This document shows positions 1 to 5,389 of a DNA stretch of 5,465 nucleotides, in pieces. This stretch comes from JAHJCW01 sp965369995 (lineage in GTDB: Bacteria; Fidelibacterota; Marinisomatia; Marinisomatales; JAHJCW01): positions 1-5,465 of the forward strand of contig CBDURO010000067.1 in assembly GCA_965369995.1 (NCBI GenBank), in the 5' to 3' direction. Below the pieces are notes generated by a model. It did no database searches, was not told the origin of the DNA, and worked only from the letters and a program-made list of their open reading frames with translations. The first letter of the stretch is position 1. Every line of letters begins with the position of its first letter. The translations under genes and the position numbers were made by a program.

Positions 1-785
1 AGCATATTCTCCGACATCCAGGCTTCAATATTTATATAACTCAAAAGGAAATGAAAAACTATCAAAGTACCAAATATCCATAAAAATATTCGTGGCATAT
101 GTACTTTTGTAATATGCTCCCATAAATGTTCTTTAAGAAAATGTTCAGGAACACTTGCTACAATAAATAATGATACACTAATTGCAAATGTTAACGAAGT
201 CTTGATCCACAATTTCGCATCACCGGCTATAAATCCGGTTATTATAGCAACCAAAAGCAAGATAATTATAGAAATCAATATAACACGATAAATTGAAGGT
301 TTTTTCAAGTATGTATAAAACTTATCTTTTTCAAAACATTTACATTGTTCTTCAGGATGAAAAGGTAATTTGTTTTCCGAAAATTCTCCCAGTAACTTTT
401 TAGGAACATAGAATTTATCAGTTATAAAACCGGCAATTATTCCAATAATCAAAATAATTATTGTCAGCAATATTGCTATTTTTGGGAACATTGCAAACAT
501 TACGAATGCTTCATCACCGCTGGTTGCGATCATTGCTGCTACAATAGCCCCAAAAGAAACTAGACGATGCGAAAATAGCGCTACAACTGTAAATGCACCA
601 AGACATCCGGGAATAGCACCAAGTAACGCAGCAAAAATATATTGTCTCCATGGGCTCCCCGATAATTTATCCTGCCAGATACCGTTGGTTTGAACATTGA
701 TATATTCAATTACCAACATCATAACGAATACAAAACCCGTTATCATCACCGATTGTTTCAGAATTGGTAGAATATCACTTAACAT
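1..785 (-). CDS. Putative metal exporter, ArsP_2 / putative manganese transporter family (3' end cut by window edge)
   Basis: I translated this gene by hand from an ATG at 785. It stays open for 261 codons to the window edge, so the C-terminus is missing; the family is usually about 350-400 residues. Hydrophobic segments lie near residues 13-28, 48-72, 76-98, 103-123, 167-188, 197-211 and 232-250, which marks a polytopic inner-membrane protein. Family-like motifs are IPGCLGAFTVVALFSH (58-73), ATSGDEAFVM (87-96) and EHFLKEHLWEHI (214-225). Between the early and later segments a hydrophilic loop carries H143, C148 and C150, which could bind metal. The family is described as a putative heavy-metal or manganese exporter, but the substrate is largely predicted. 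A GGAAAGG ribosome-binding site (796-802) lies 10 bases before the ATG. The preceding gene stops 6 bases upstream, so the two are probably cotranscribed. The transport role is inferred from family only. Confidence 0.8.
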   Translation of the reverse strand, partial: MLSDILPILKQSVMITGFVFVMMLVIEYINVQTNGIWQDKLSGSPWRQYIFAALLGAIPGCLGAFTVVALFSHRLVSFGAIVAAMIATSGDEAFVMFAMFPKIAILLTIIILIIGIIAGFITDKFYVPKKLLGEFSENKLPFHPEEQCKCFEKDKFYTYLKKPSIYRVILISIIILLLVAIITGFIAGDAKLWIKTSLTFAISVSLFIVASVPEHFLKEHLWEHITKVHMPRIFLWIFGTLIVFHFLLSYINIEAWMSENM

Positions 786-791
786 ATATTC

Positions 792-1082
792 TTAACCTTT
801 CCACGCATCAGTTTCCATTTGTAAAAATTTTGATCTTTCTTGATCATTCATGGTTCTTACATTGTGCTCAAAACTTAAGCCTAGATTTTTAATAGGTTTT
901 TCGATAGAACCAATTAATTTATCAGCTATAGGTATATTTGGAAAAGGAAATGCAAATTCAACTATTACTTTTTTACCCAATAAAAGTATATTACTTATTA
1001 TCCCCAATTTAACCAAAGAATGATTGATAGCCGGATGTTCCACACAAGAAATAGCATTCTCAACTTCTGTTTGAGTAATCAA
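792..1082 (-). CDS. MIP18/DUF59-like iron-sulfur assembly protein
   Basis: This 96-residue protein has the size and pattern of the small MIP18/DUF59 domain, which is also found at the N-terminus of Mrp ATPases and in SufT. The N-terminus (ITQTEVENAISCVEHPAINH) matches the helix-then-HPAI opening of these proteins. FPFPNIPI (45-52) sits where classical members have a TxxxCP-type loop, so the usual loop cysteine is absent; the only Cys is C13. The C-terminus, with QERSKFLQ and a final AWKG, is typical of a subgroup I recognise. DUF59 proteins help mature Fe-S proteins, and a helper role for the ATPases upstream is inferred. The start codon is TTG. It is supported by an AGAAGGA ribosome-binding site 8 bases upstream and by agreement with the family's N-terminus; the next Met (M78) is far too late. 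Two bases separate it from the preceding stop codon. Confidence 0.8.
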   Translation of the reverse strand: MITQTEVENAISCVEHPAINHSLVKLGIISNILLLGKKVIVEFAFPFPNIPIADKLIGSIEKPIKNLGLSFEHNVRTMNDQERSKFLQMETDAWKG

Positions 1083-1084
1083 AA

Positions 1085-1423
1085 TTAATATCCTTCTAGC
1101 TCATTATTTTTATATTTTTCATATGCTTCTTTAACAGTCATTTCACTTGCGCCAATAAATACTTTTATACCTGCTTGGTTTATTACAGATGCAGCGTTTC
1201 CTCCCGGACCATTACCTGTAATTAATATATCAGGATTTAATTCATATAATTTTTGTGCGGTTTTTGGGCCTGCCCCATGTGCCTCATTGCTTATTGCTCT
1301 ATTATCAAAATTAGTTAACTCTTTTATTTTATCATCATATACTAGGAGAAACTCAGTCCTGCCAAATCGTGAATCCATAACTGAATCCCAATATATTCCC
1401 TTTGTAGTAAATGCAATTTTCAT
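1085..1423 (-). CDS. NifX/NifB-type cluster-binding protein, ORP-like
   Basis: This 112-residue protein belongs to the dinitrogenase iron-molybdenum cofactor family (PF02579: NifX, NafY, the NifB C-terminus, ORP). The family fold is visible in order: MKIAFTTKG first strand, DSRFGRTEFLLVYD (17-30), and HGAGPKTAQKLYELNPDILITGNGPGGNAASVI (49-81) with its strand-glycine loop. It has no cysteine, so any metal cluster would be held by other side chains or non-covalently. In Desulfovibrio ORP a Mo-Cu-S cluster is bound non-covalently. This copy has the charged SRFGR form, whereas the other NifX-like protein of the cluster has HFGHC. It starts at an ATG with AAGGAAG 4 bases upstream, 10 bases after the second ATPase gene. 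Family membership is firm. The identity of any bound cluster is unknown. Confidence 0.88.
   Translation of the reverse strand: MKIAFTTKGIYWDSVMDSRFGRTEFLLVYDDKIKELTNFDNRAISNEAHGAGPKTAQKLYELNPDILITGNGPGGNAASVINQAGIKVFIGASEMTVKEAYEKYKNNELEGY
1091..1097 (-). promoter_or_regulatory. Ribosome-binding site that supports a TTG start
   Basis: AGAAGGA lies 8 bases before the TTG at 1082 and overlaps the last codons of the upstream NifX-like gene. It decides the start of the DUF59-like gene, which has no usable ATG near its N-terminus. Confidence 0.7.
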
Positions 1424-1433
1424 TTTTCTTCCT

Positions 1434-2312
1434 TTAGTTATTTGCTATTAATTGTACTTTTTCCCAACTTTCAATCATACTGTTATAAAGTTTACTTTTG
1501 TCATATTCAACGATAGTTTTTCCCTCCGTCATTGCTTCAGTAAAAGTTTCATTATATGGTATACTAGAAATATGAACTATGTCTTCTTTTTCTAGATAAT
1601 TTTCGATTTCTTCGGATACTTGTTTATTTATATCCGATTTGTTTATTATGCAACCCGCTTTAATCTTGAATTTTTTCACTAACTGATATACTCGCTTTAA
1701 ATCATGCAAACCGGATACACTTGGTTCTGTAACCAAAACAACAAAATTTGCTCCGGAAATTGATGAAACAACCGGGCATCCTATTCCCGGTGAACCATCA
1801 ACAATTATATAATCCTTATTGGTATCAGAGGCAATCTGTTTGGCTTCATTTTTTACTTTAGCAACGAGCTTACCGGAATTATCCGCGCCAATTCCTAGCT
1901 TAGCGTGAACCATTATGCTACCAGTCTTGACTGTAGAGACATACCACTTGCCAACATTAAGATCAACGTTCGTTATTGCCTCTGTGGGGCATATTCGTGC
2001 ACAATAACCACACCCTTCGCAACTCAAAGCATCAACTATATATTTTCCGTCAATAATCGGAATTGCGCCATACCGACATACATTTGCACATTCATCACAC
2101 TGTGTACATTTATTTTGATCTATGACTGCAAGTTCACCACTATAAAAATCTTCTGATTGAGCAAAATCAGGCTGCATAAGCAAGTGCATATCGGCTGCAT
2201 CAACATCGCAGTCTGCGACAACAACACTATTGCCACCCAAAACCGCAAATGATGCAGTAATTGATGTTTTACCCGTACCGCCTTTACCCGAAATCACTAC
2301 AATTTCTCTCAT
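1434..2312 (-). CDS. MinD/Mrp-like P-loop ATPase with two inserted [4Fe-4S] ferredoxin motifs (second copy)
   Basis: This 292-residue cytoplasmic ATPase of the SIMIBI (MinD/ParA/CooC) class has a deviant Walker A motif GKGGTGKT (9-16) with the signature Lys10. It also has a switch I DCDVDAAD (34-41) and a Walker B/switch II VDGSPGIGCP (171-180). Two ferredoxin motifs are inserted after switch I: C69, C72, C75, C79 and C98, C101, C104, C108, each CxxCxxCxxxC followed by further residues (the second ends CP). EPSVSGLHDLKR (197-207) is a conserved nucleotide-pocket segment. Relatives occur beside NifX/ORP-type genes in anaerobes and are thought to use ATP in metal-cluster assembly; the exact reaction is unknown. 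Its ATG overlaps the stop of the first ATPase gene by 4 bases (ATGA) and has AGGTGA 7 bases upstream. This implies translational coupling and suggests a heteromeric pair. Confidence 0.92.
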   Translation of the reverse strand: MREIVVISGKGGTGKTSITASFAVLGGNSVVVADCDVDAADMHLLMQPDFAQSEDFYSGELAVIDQNKCTQCDECANVCRYGAIPIIDGKYIVDALSCEGCGYCARICPTEAITNVDLNVGKWYVSTVKTGSIMVHAKLGIGADNSGKLVAKVKNEAKQIASDTNKDYIIVDGSPGIGCPVVSSISGANFVVLVTEPSVSGLHDLKRVYQLVKKFKIKAGCIINKSDINKQVSEEIENYLEKEDIVHISSIPYNETFTEAMTEGKTIVEYDKSKLYNSMIESWEKVQLIANN

Positions 2313-3175
2313 TTTATGCTCACCTGATTCAATTTTAAGATATAATCCTTAATACCCTCCAATTGTCTTCTTGCATCAGCATGCTGATTGTATATTAATT
2401 TGCCTGAAGAGTACAATTCTGCAATTCGACGATCATTTGGAATTTTGGCAATTACAGGAATAGTTTCCTTCTTACAATATTCTAATACATCATCATTTCC
2501 AATACCATAACGATTTATAATTACAGCATATCCTTTCTTTAATTCTCTCATCGTTTCCACAGCTATTTTCAAATCATGCAAACCAAAAGGTGTTGGTTCA
2601 GTAACAAGAATCACAAAATCAGCATCTTTAGTAGCTTCAATCACAGGGCAAGATGTGCCAGGCGGTGCATCATAAATTTGAATTATATTGTTTGAGAAGT
2701 TTTCATTTACATATTGAATTGTTTGTGCAATTAATGGAACTGCTTGTTCTTCACCAATATCTAGGCGACTTTCAATAAAACTAAGATTACCTTGATTGAA
2801 GTGCTTTAGCTCACCCATTTTCTTTGGAATCATTGGTAGAGCCTCTGTGGGACATAATTCAGAACACGCATAACAACTATGACATAATTCAGGAAATACC
2901 ATGATCTTTGTACCAAGCTGTATTACAGCGTGAAAATTACAAACATCTTGACATATTCCACATAAAGTACACTTGTCTTCAACCCATTCAGGAATCATTT
3001 TGAATTTATTTTCCTCGTGTACTAATTCAGCTTTAATAAATAAACCTGAATTTGGTTCTTCAACATCCAAATCGCTAAGGACAACTTTTTGGCTTTCGGC
3101 AATGAGAGCAGCCAAATTTGTTGATAATGTTGTTTTTCCGGTTCCGCCTTTTCCGCTGGCTATCGCAATGTTCAT
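2309..3175 (-). CDS. MinD/Mrp-like P-loop ATPase with two inserted [4Fe-4S] ferredoxin motifs (first copy)
   Basis: This 288-residue ATPase is paralogous to the next gene. It carries a deviant Walker A GKGGTGKT (8-15, Lys9), a switch I DLDVEEPN (35-42), and a Walker B/switch II YDAPPGTSCP (168-177). Two ferredoxin-like clusters of cysteines occur at C69, C72, C75, C79 and C98, C101, C104, C108, the same residue numbers as in its neighbour. EPTPFGLHDLK (193-203) matches the neighbour's EPSVSGLHDLK. The Cys-Pro after switch II (C176) is shared by both and could be a further ligand or redox residue. The chosen ATG starts directly at the family's first beta strand (MNIAIASGKGG). No good ribosome-binding site is visible. 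The NifU-like gene ends 4 bases upstream, so coupled translation is likely. The role in cluster assembly is inferred from context. Confidence 0.92.
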   Translation of the reverse strand: MNIAIASGKGGTGKTTLSTNLAALIAESQKVVLSDLDVEEPNSGLFIKAELVHEENKFKMIPEWVEDKCTLCGICQDVCNFHAVIQLGTKIMVFPELCHSCYACSELCPTEALPMIPKKMGELKHFNQGNLSFIESRLDIGEEQAVPLIAQTIQYVNENFSNNIIQIYDAPPGTSCPVIEATKDADFVILVTEPTPFGLHDLKIAVETMRELKKGYAVIINRYGIGNDDVLEYCKKETIPVIAKIPNDRRIAELYSSGKLIYNQHADARRQLEGIKDYILKLNQVSIK

Positions 3176-3179
3176 TTAT

Positions 3180-3572
3180 TTAATGTTTTTTTCTACTTTT
3201 TAGAGAGTTAAGAGTTTTTTGTAGAGTTTTGATCGCTAAATAAATGCAATCAAGCTTTTTATCGGGTACATTACCAAGATGAGCTACAATATCATATTCA
3301 CAAATTTTTCTTGCATCAGCAACACTTTTACTTTTTACTAATTCCATTAGTGCCGAACCTGCTGTGAATGCTCCTGCACATCCAACTGCTTCAAATTTTG
3401 CATCAATTATTATTTCGGAATTGATTTTTAAATCGATTCTCATAGTGTCACCGCAGGTACCTACATGAGTATATGAAACAGTTGGATTTTCTATCTTCCC
3501 AACATTTATTTTATTCTTATAATACTCAATTGCTTTTTTTGAGTAACCGGTTTTTTTTAACAATTCATCCAT
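3180..3572 (-). CDS. NifU/IscU-like iron-sulfur cluster assembly scaffold
   Basis: This 130-residue protein is related to the IscU/NifU N-terminal scaffold, on which Fe-S clusters are built before transfer. The three scaffold cysteines are recognisable: C40 in TCGDTM (with D42 as the usual accompanying aspartate), C65 in EAVGCAGAF, and C109 in KKLDC. The opening MDELLKKTGYSKKAIEYYKNKINVG is typical of a subgroup found beside Mrp-like ATPases. The His that normally precedes the third Cys in IscU is replaced here (LDC). No cysteine desulfurase (IscS/NifS) or separate Nfu domain is encoded in the window, so sulfur would have to come from elsewhere. The gene starts 15 bases after the upstream NifX-like gene, has a weak ribosome-binding site, and ends 4 bases before the first ATPase gene. 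Confidence 0.88.
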   Translation of the reverse strand: MDELLKKTGYSKKAIEYYKNKINVGKIENPTVSYTHVGTCGDTMRIDLKINSEIIIDAKFEAVGCAGAFTAGSALMELVKSKSVADARKICEYDIVAHLGNVPDKKLDCIYLAIKTLQKTLNSLKSRKKH

Positions 3573-3587
3573 TTAACTTAAACTGAG

Positions 3588-3926
3588 CTAATGATTGCAA
3601 AGATTCTCACCGGCTTGAAGTTGTTCATCAAGATAATATTGAACCAATTTTTGTGGAGAATCAGTTGTGATTCCCACATAGACCTCAATATTATTCAACG
3701 CGAATAACTCTTGAGCTTTTTGTCCCATTCCTCCTGCTATTATAACATGTACTCCCCGATCAGCCAGGTATTTTGGATATACACCCGGCTGATGGAGAGG
3801 AGGAACAATAAATTCTTCTTTTATTATTTTATTATCTTCGGTTTCAACTATAGCAAATTTCTCACAATGTCCAAAATGTTGAGTTAATTCACCATTCATT
3901 GTAGGTATTGCAAATATTTTTTTCAT
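3588..3926 (-). CDS. NifX/NifB-type molybdenum-iron cluster-binding family protein
   Basis: This 112-residue member of PF02579 has the family hallmarks MNGELTQHFGHCEKFAIVE (10-28), PPLHQPGVYPKYLADRGVHVII (42-63) and AGGMGQKAQELF (64-75). Potential metal ligands are numerous: H17, H20, C21, H45, C110 and H112, with the terminal CNH resembling the CDH ending common in this subgroup. This makes it chemically different from the cysteine-free NifX-like protein downstream. Family members bind or carry metal-sulfur clusters such as nitrogenase cofactor precursors. Here there is no nitrogenase gene nearby, so a different cluster is inferred. It starts at an ATG with no obvious ribosome-binding site, 31 bases after the cupin gene, and ends 15 bases before the scaffold gene. 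Confidence 0.9.
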   Translation of the reverse strand: MKKIFAIPTMNGELTQHFGHCEKFAIVETEDNKIIKEEFIVPPLHQPGVYPKYLADRGVHVIIAGGMGQKAQELFALNNIEVYVGITTDSPQKLVQYYLDEQLQAGENLCNH

Positions 3927-3957
3927 TTATTGTTCAATTTTCAATTTATTTGGTTAA

Positions 3958-4275
3958 TTAATCTAATTTATCCCATATTACTAAAATTAGAGCCCCTTCT
4001 TTTGACTCAAACGGACCATGATCCTCATGCGCTCTAATAAGTTGATAAGAACCTTTAGGACAAATAACATTATCGCTTGTGTACATTCCATCTAAAACAA
4101 AGTGTTGTTCTGTCATTATATGGGAATGATAAGCCATTTTAAATCCTTTCGGAACTTTTAATAATATGGTCTTACCATTTTCTTCATCTCTTAATGTTTT
4201 TTTAAGAGTACCTTCAGGATAATTGGTTGCTTTCTCCCAATTCAAATCATCAAATATATTTATTATATTTTTCAT
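3958..4275 (-). CDS. Small single-domain cupin protein
   Basis: This 105-residue protein is a single cupin barrel. The first cupin motif is visible as H50-S-H52 with E56 and H58 (AYHSHIMTEQHFVLDG), and the second as H83/H86 followed by EGALILVIWD at the end. These His/Glu residues normally bind one metal ion. The subtype resembles the ChrR-like/Cupin_7 group, where some members are enzymes and others sensors, so no reaction can be named. A strong GGAGGG ribosome-binding site (4283-4288) lies 7 bases before the ATG. It sits 55 bases downstream of the zinc-ribbon gene, the widest gap in the cluster, and 31 bases before the NifX-like gene. A metal-related accessory role is inferred from context only. 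Confidence 0.82.
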   Translation of the reverse strand: MKNIINIFDDLNWEKATNYPEGTLKKTLRDEENGKTILLKVPKGFKMAYHSHIMTEQHFVLDGMYTSDNVICPKGSYQLIRAHEDHGPFESKEGALILVIWDKLD

Positions 4276-4330
4276 GATTCAGCCCTCCATTTCTCTAATG
4301 AATAAAAAATAATGATTAGAAATCAGGAAG

Positions 4331-4558
4331 TTAATCTTTATCTTTTAGTAATTCTTCTCTAACCATTGTGTGTCCGCATTTTGGACATTTTACAGAAGTA
4401 CATTTTACACCTTGTTGATGTGGAACTTTTTCACCACATTTAGCGCATACGCAATATCCACCTGTCCCATAACTTCCGCCCTTATTTCTACCTTGTCCAC
4501 CTCCGCGCCCTAATCCTCTACCTTGACCCATATTCAATCCTCTTCCCTTCTCATTCAT
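4331..4558 (-). CDS. Small Gly-rich zinc-ribbon protein
   Basis: This is a 75-residue protein. Its N-terminal third is Gly/Arg/Asn-rich (MGQGRGLGRGGGQGRN at 10-25). The rest is a cysteine cluster: C36, C38 and C41 (YCVCAKCG), then C53, C58 and C61 (CTSVKCPKCG), with VPHQQGVKC between and MVREEL after. The CxxC pairs indicate a zinc ribbon or rubredoxin-like metal knuckle. Proteins of this shape commonly occur next to DUF134, DUF5320 and NifX-like genes, but their function is not known. Two starts are possible. The ATG at 4558 overlaps the previous gene by 8 bases and has GGAGA 8 bases upstream. The ATG at 4531 (M10) has a purine-rich GGGAAGAGGA with 6-base spacing and would give 66 residues. 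I list the longer form; the shorter is equally credible. Confidence 0.8.
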   Translation of the reverse strand: MNEKGRGLNMGQGRGLGRGGGQGRNKGGSYGTGGYCVCAKCGEKVPHQQGVKCTSVKCPKCGHTMVREELLKDKD

Positions 4559-4865
4559 CTTTTTTTTCTCCTGTCCTCTTTAATTGCTCCTCTAAAGATG
4601 ATAATTGATCCTTAAGAATCCGTATATCATTTTCGATTATCGTCTTGTCAGATACACTTGGATTATTTTCAATATTCATATTCCCATATCCGTATCTAAA
4701 TCCGAGACCGTACCCTCTACCATATCCAAAACCTCCCCGATTACCTCTTTGGTATCCTAATCCACGATTTGAAAAATATTGATTATCACTATCAGCGCAA
4801 AATCCCATGCGCCGACCTGTCATTGGACCAAAACCACTAGGTCCTGTTCTGTCTCTTCCTGGCAT
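4551..4865 (-). CDS. DUF5320-like Gly/Arg-rich protein with C-terminal coiled coil
   Basis: This is a 104-residue protein opening with MPGRDRTGPSGFGPMTGRRMGF, the signature start of DUF5320-type proteins (MPxxDxTGPxGxGPxTGRxxG). Residues 34-62 are a low-complexity Gly/Arg/Tyr tract (RGLGYQRGN, GFGYGRGYGLGFRYGYGN), probably disordered. Residues 74-98 (IENDIRILKDQLSSLEEQLKR within) form a likely coiled coil for self-association or partner binding. C23 is the only cysteine. The family's function is unknown, but it is repeatedly found with NifX-like, Mrp-like and DUF134 genes. The start has a near-ideal GAGGAGG ribosome-binding site (4871-4877), 5 bases from the ATG. It overlaps the end of the DUF134 gene by 29 bases in another frame, which supports translational coupling. 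Confidence 0.84.
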   Translation of the reverse strand: MPGRDRTGPSGFGPMTGRRMGFCADSDNQYFSNRGLGYQRGNRGGFGYGRGYGLGFRYGYGNMNIENNPSVSDKTIIENDIRILKDQLSSLEEQLKRTGEKKDE

Positions 4866-5322
4866 TTATGCCTCCTCTATTTTGGTTATTATTAATACAA
4901 CATCTACCATGTCCAAAACCACCGGCAAGGTTTAGTAAGTTTTTAGAATTACACTCCGGACAATTTAATAATGGCATACCGATATTAGTTTTAAACATAT
5001 ACCCGCAATCTACACAACGGATAATATTATTTCTGAAATGAATATTACCTCCATCAATGGTAAGCAATTTACCATGAATAATAAAATCTGCAATTTTCTT
5101 TCTAGCAATTTCTATTAATCTTGAGAACGTAGAACGTGATATATTCATCTCTTCTGCAGCTTCCTCGTGAGTTAACCCTTTATAATCAGCTAGGCGAGTC
5201 GCTTCAAATTCATCTAAAGTAAGCAGGATTTGCTTCAATGATATTCCCGCTACACCAATGGGTTTGAACTCCACATACAATGGTGGTTTGCTAACAATTC
5301 TATCATTTTTTGGACGTGGCAT
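4837..5322 (-). CDS. DUF134 (UPF0251) family DNA-binding protein, probable regulator of the cluster
   Basis: This 161-residue protein starts at MPRPKNDRIVSKPP, the standard DUF134 opening. A TTG 19 codons upstream (5379) was not used because it lies at or before the predicted promoter and adds residues foreign to the family. Residues about 48-80 (LTHEEAAEEMNISRSTFSRLIEIARKK within) form a sigma70 region 4-like helix-turn-helix. C103/C106 (CVDCG) and C121/C124 (CPEC) make a zinc ribbon or metal-binding knuckle. The tail (GGFGHGRCCINNNQNRGG) is Gly/Asn/Arg-rich with two more cysteines (141, 142) and resembles the composition of the two following proteins. DUF134 proteins are predicted DNA-binding proteins; targets are not well established. 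Being first in the operon, with a dyad inside the promoter upstream, autoregulation is plausible. No strong ribosome-binding site is visible. Confidence 0.88.
   Translation of the reverse strand: MPRPKNDRIVSKPPLYVEFKPIGVAGISLKQILLTLDEFEATRLADYKGLTHEEAAEEMNISRSTFSRLIEIARKKIADFIIHGKLLTIDGGNIHFRNNIIRCVDCGYMFKTNIGMPLLNCPECNSKNLLNLAGGFGHGRCCINNNQNRGGINARKRQNRT
4871..4877 (-). promoter_or_regulatory. Strong ribosome-binding site of the DUF5320-like gene
   Basis: GAGGAGG lies 5 bases before the ATG at 4865, inside the 3' end of the DUF134 coding sequence. It fixes the start of the DUF5320-like gene and shows that the 29-base overlap is real rather than an annotation artefact. Confidence 0.75.
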
Positions 5323-5349
5323 ATTTATTACTATCTTATTTACGCCATG

Positions 5350-5379
5350 AATATAATGAGCATATGTGCATAATGGCAA
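5350..5379 (-). promoter_or_regulatory. Probable sigma70-type promoter of the operon
   Basis: On the minus strand a -35-like TTGCCA (5379-5374) and a -10-like TATATT (5355-5350) are separated by 18 bases; each differs from consensus at one position. Transcription would begin near 5343, giving a short leader of about 20 bases before the ATG at 5322. No sigma54-type -24/-12 (TGGC-N8-TTGC) element was seen. This is pattern matching by eye in AT-rich DNA. Confidence 0.55.
5356..5371. promoter_or_regulatory. Candidate operator: imperfect dyad filling the promoter spacer
   Basis: ATGAGCATATGTGCAT reads as ATGnnCATATGnnCAT, a dyad centred between 5363 and 5364 with six of eight base pairs symmetric; two further pairs match outside it (5353/5374 and 5354/5373). 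It occupies positions between the proposed -35 and -10 elements, where a repressor, or an activator that twists the spacer, would act. DUF134 itself is the obvious candidate ligand, but that is inference. Confidence 0.5.
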
Positions 5380-5389
5380 ATGATATATT

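Noticed and set aside
1905..2156. Plus-strand open frame of 83 codons
   Set aside because: It lies wholly antisense to the second ferredoxin-ATPase, whose motifs are unmistakable. Its translation shows no family pattern and it has no supporting promoter or ribosome-binding site.
2973..3203. Plus-strand open frame of 76 codons
   Set aside because: It is antisense to the P-loop region of the first ferredoxin-ATPase; the frame is a shadow of conserved coding sequence.
3588..3926. Nitrogen fixation (nif) cluster
   Set aside because: NifX- and NifU-like families are present, but no nitrogenase structural gene and no nifB/E/N gene is in the window, and these families also occur widely outside nitrogen fixation.
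4294..4320. Possible hairpin TCTAAT...ATTAGA between the zinc-ribbon and cupin genes
   Set aside because: The stem has only six AT-rich base pairs around a 15-base loop and no following U tract in the direction of transcription. It is too weak for a terminator, and the cupin gene has its own strong ribosome-binding site.
5323..5379. N-terminal extension of the DUF134 protein from a TTG at 5379
   Set aside because: The extension overlaps the proposed promoter and operator, lacks a ribosome-binding site, and precedes the standard DUF134 opening MPRPK.
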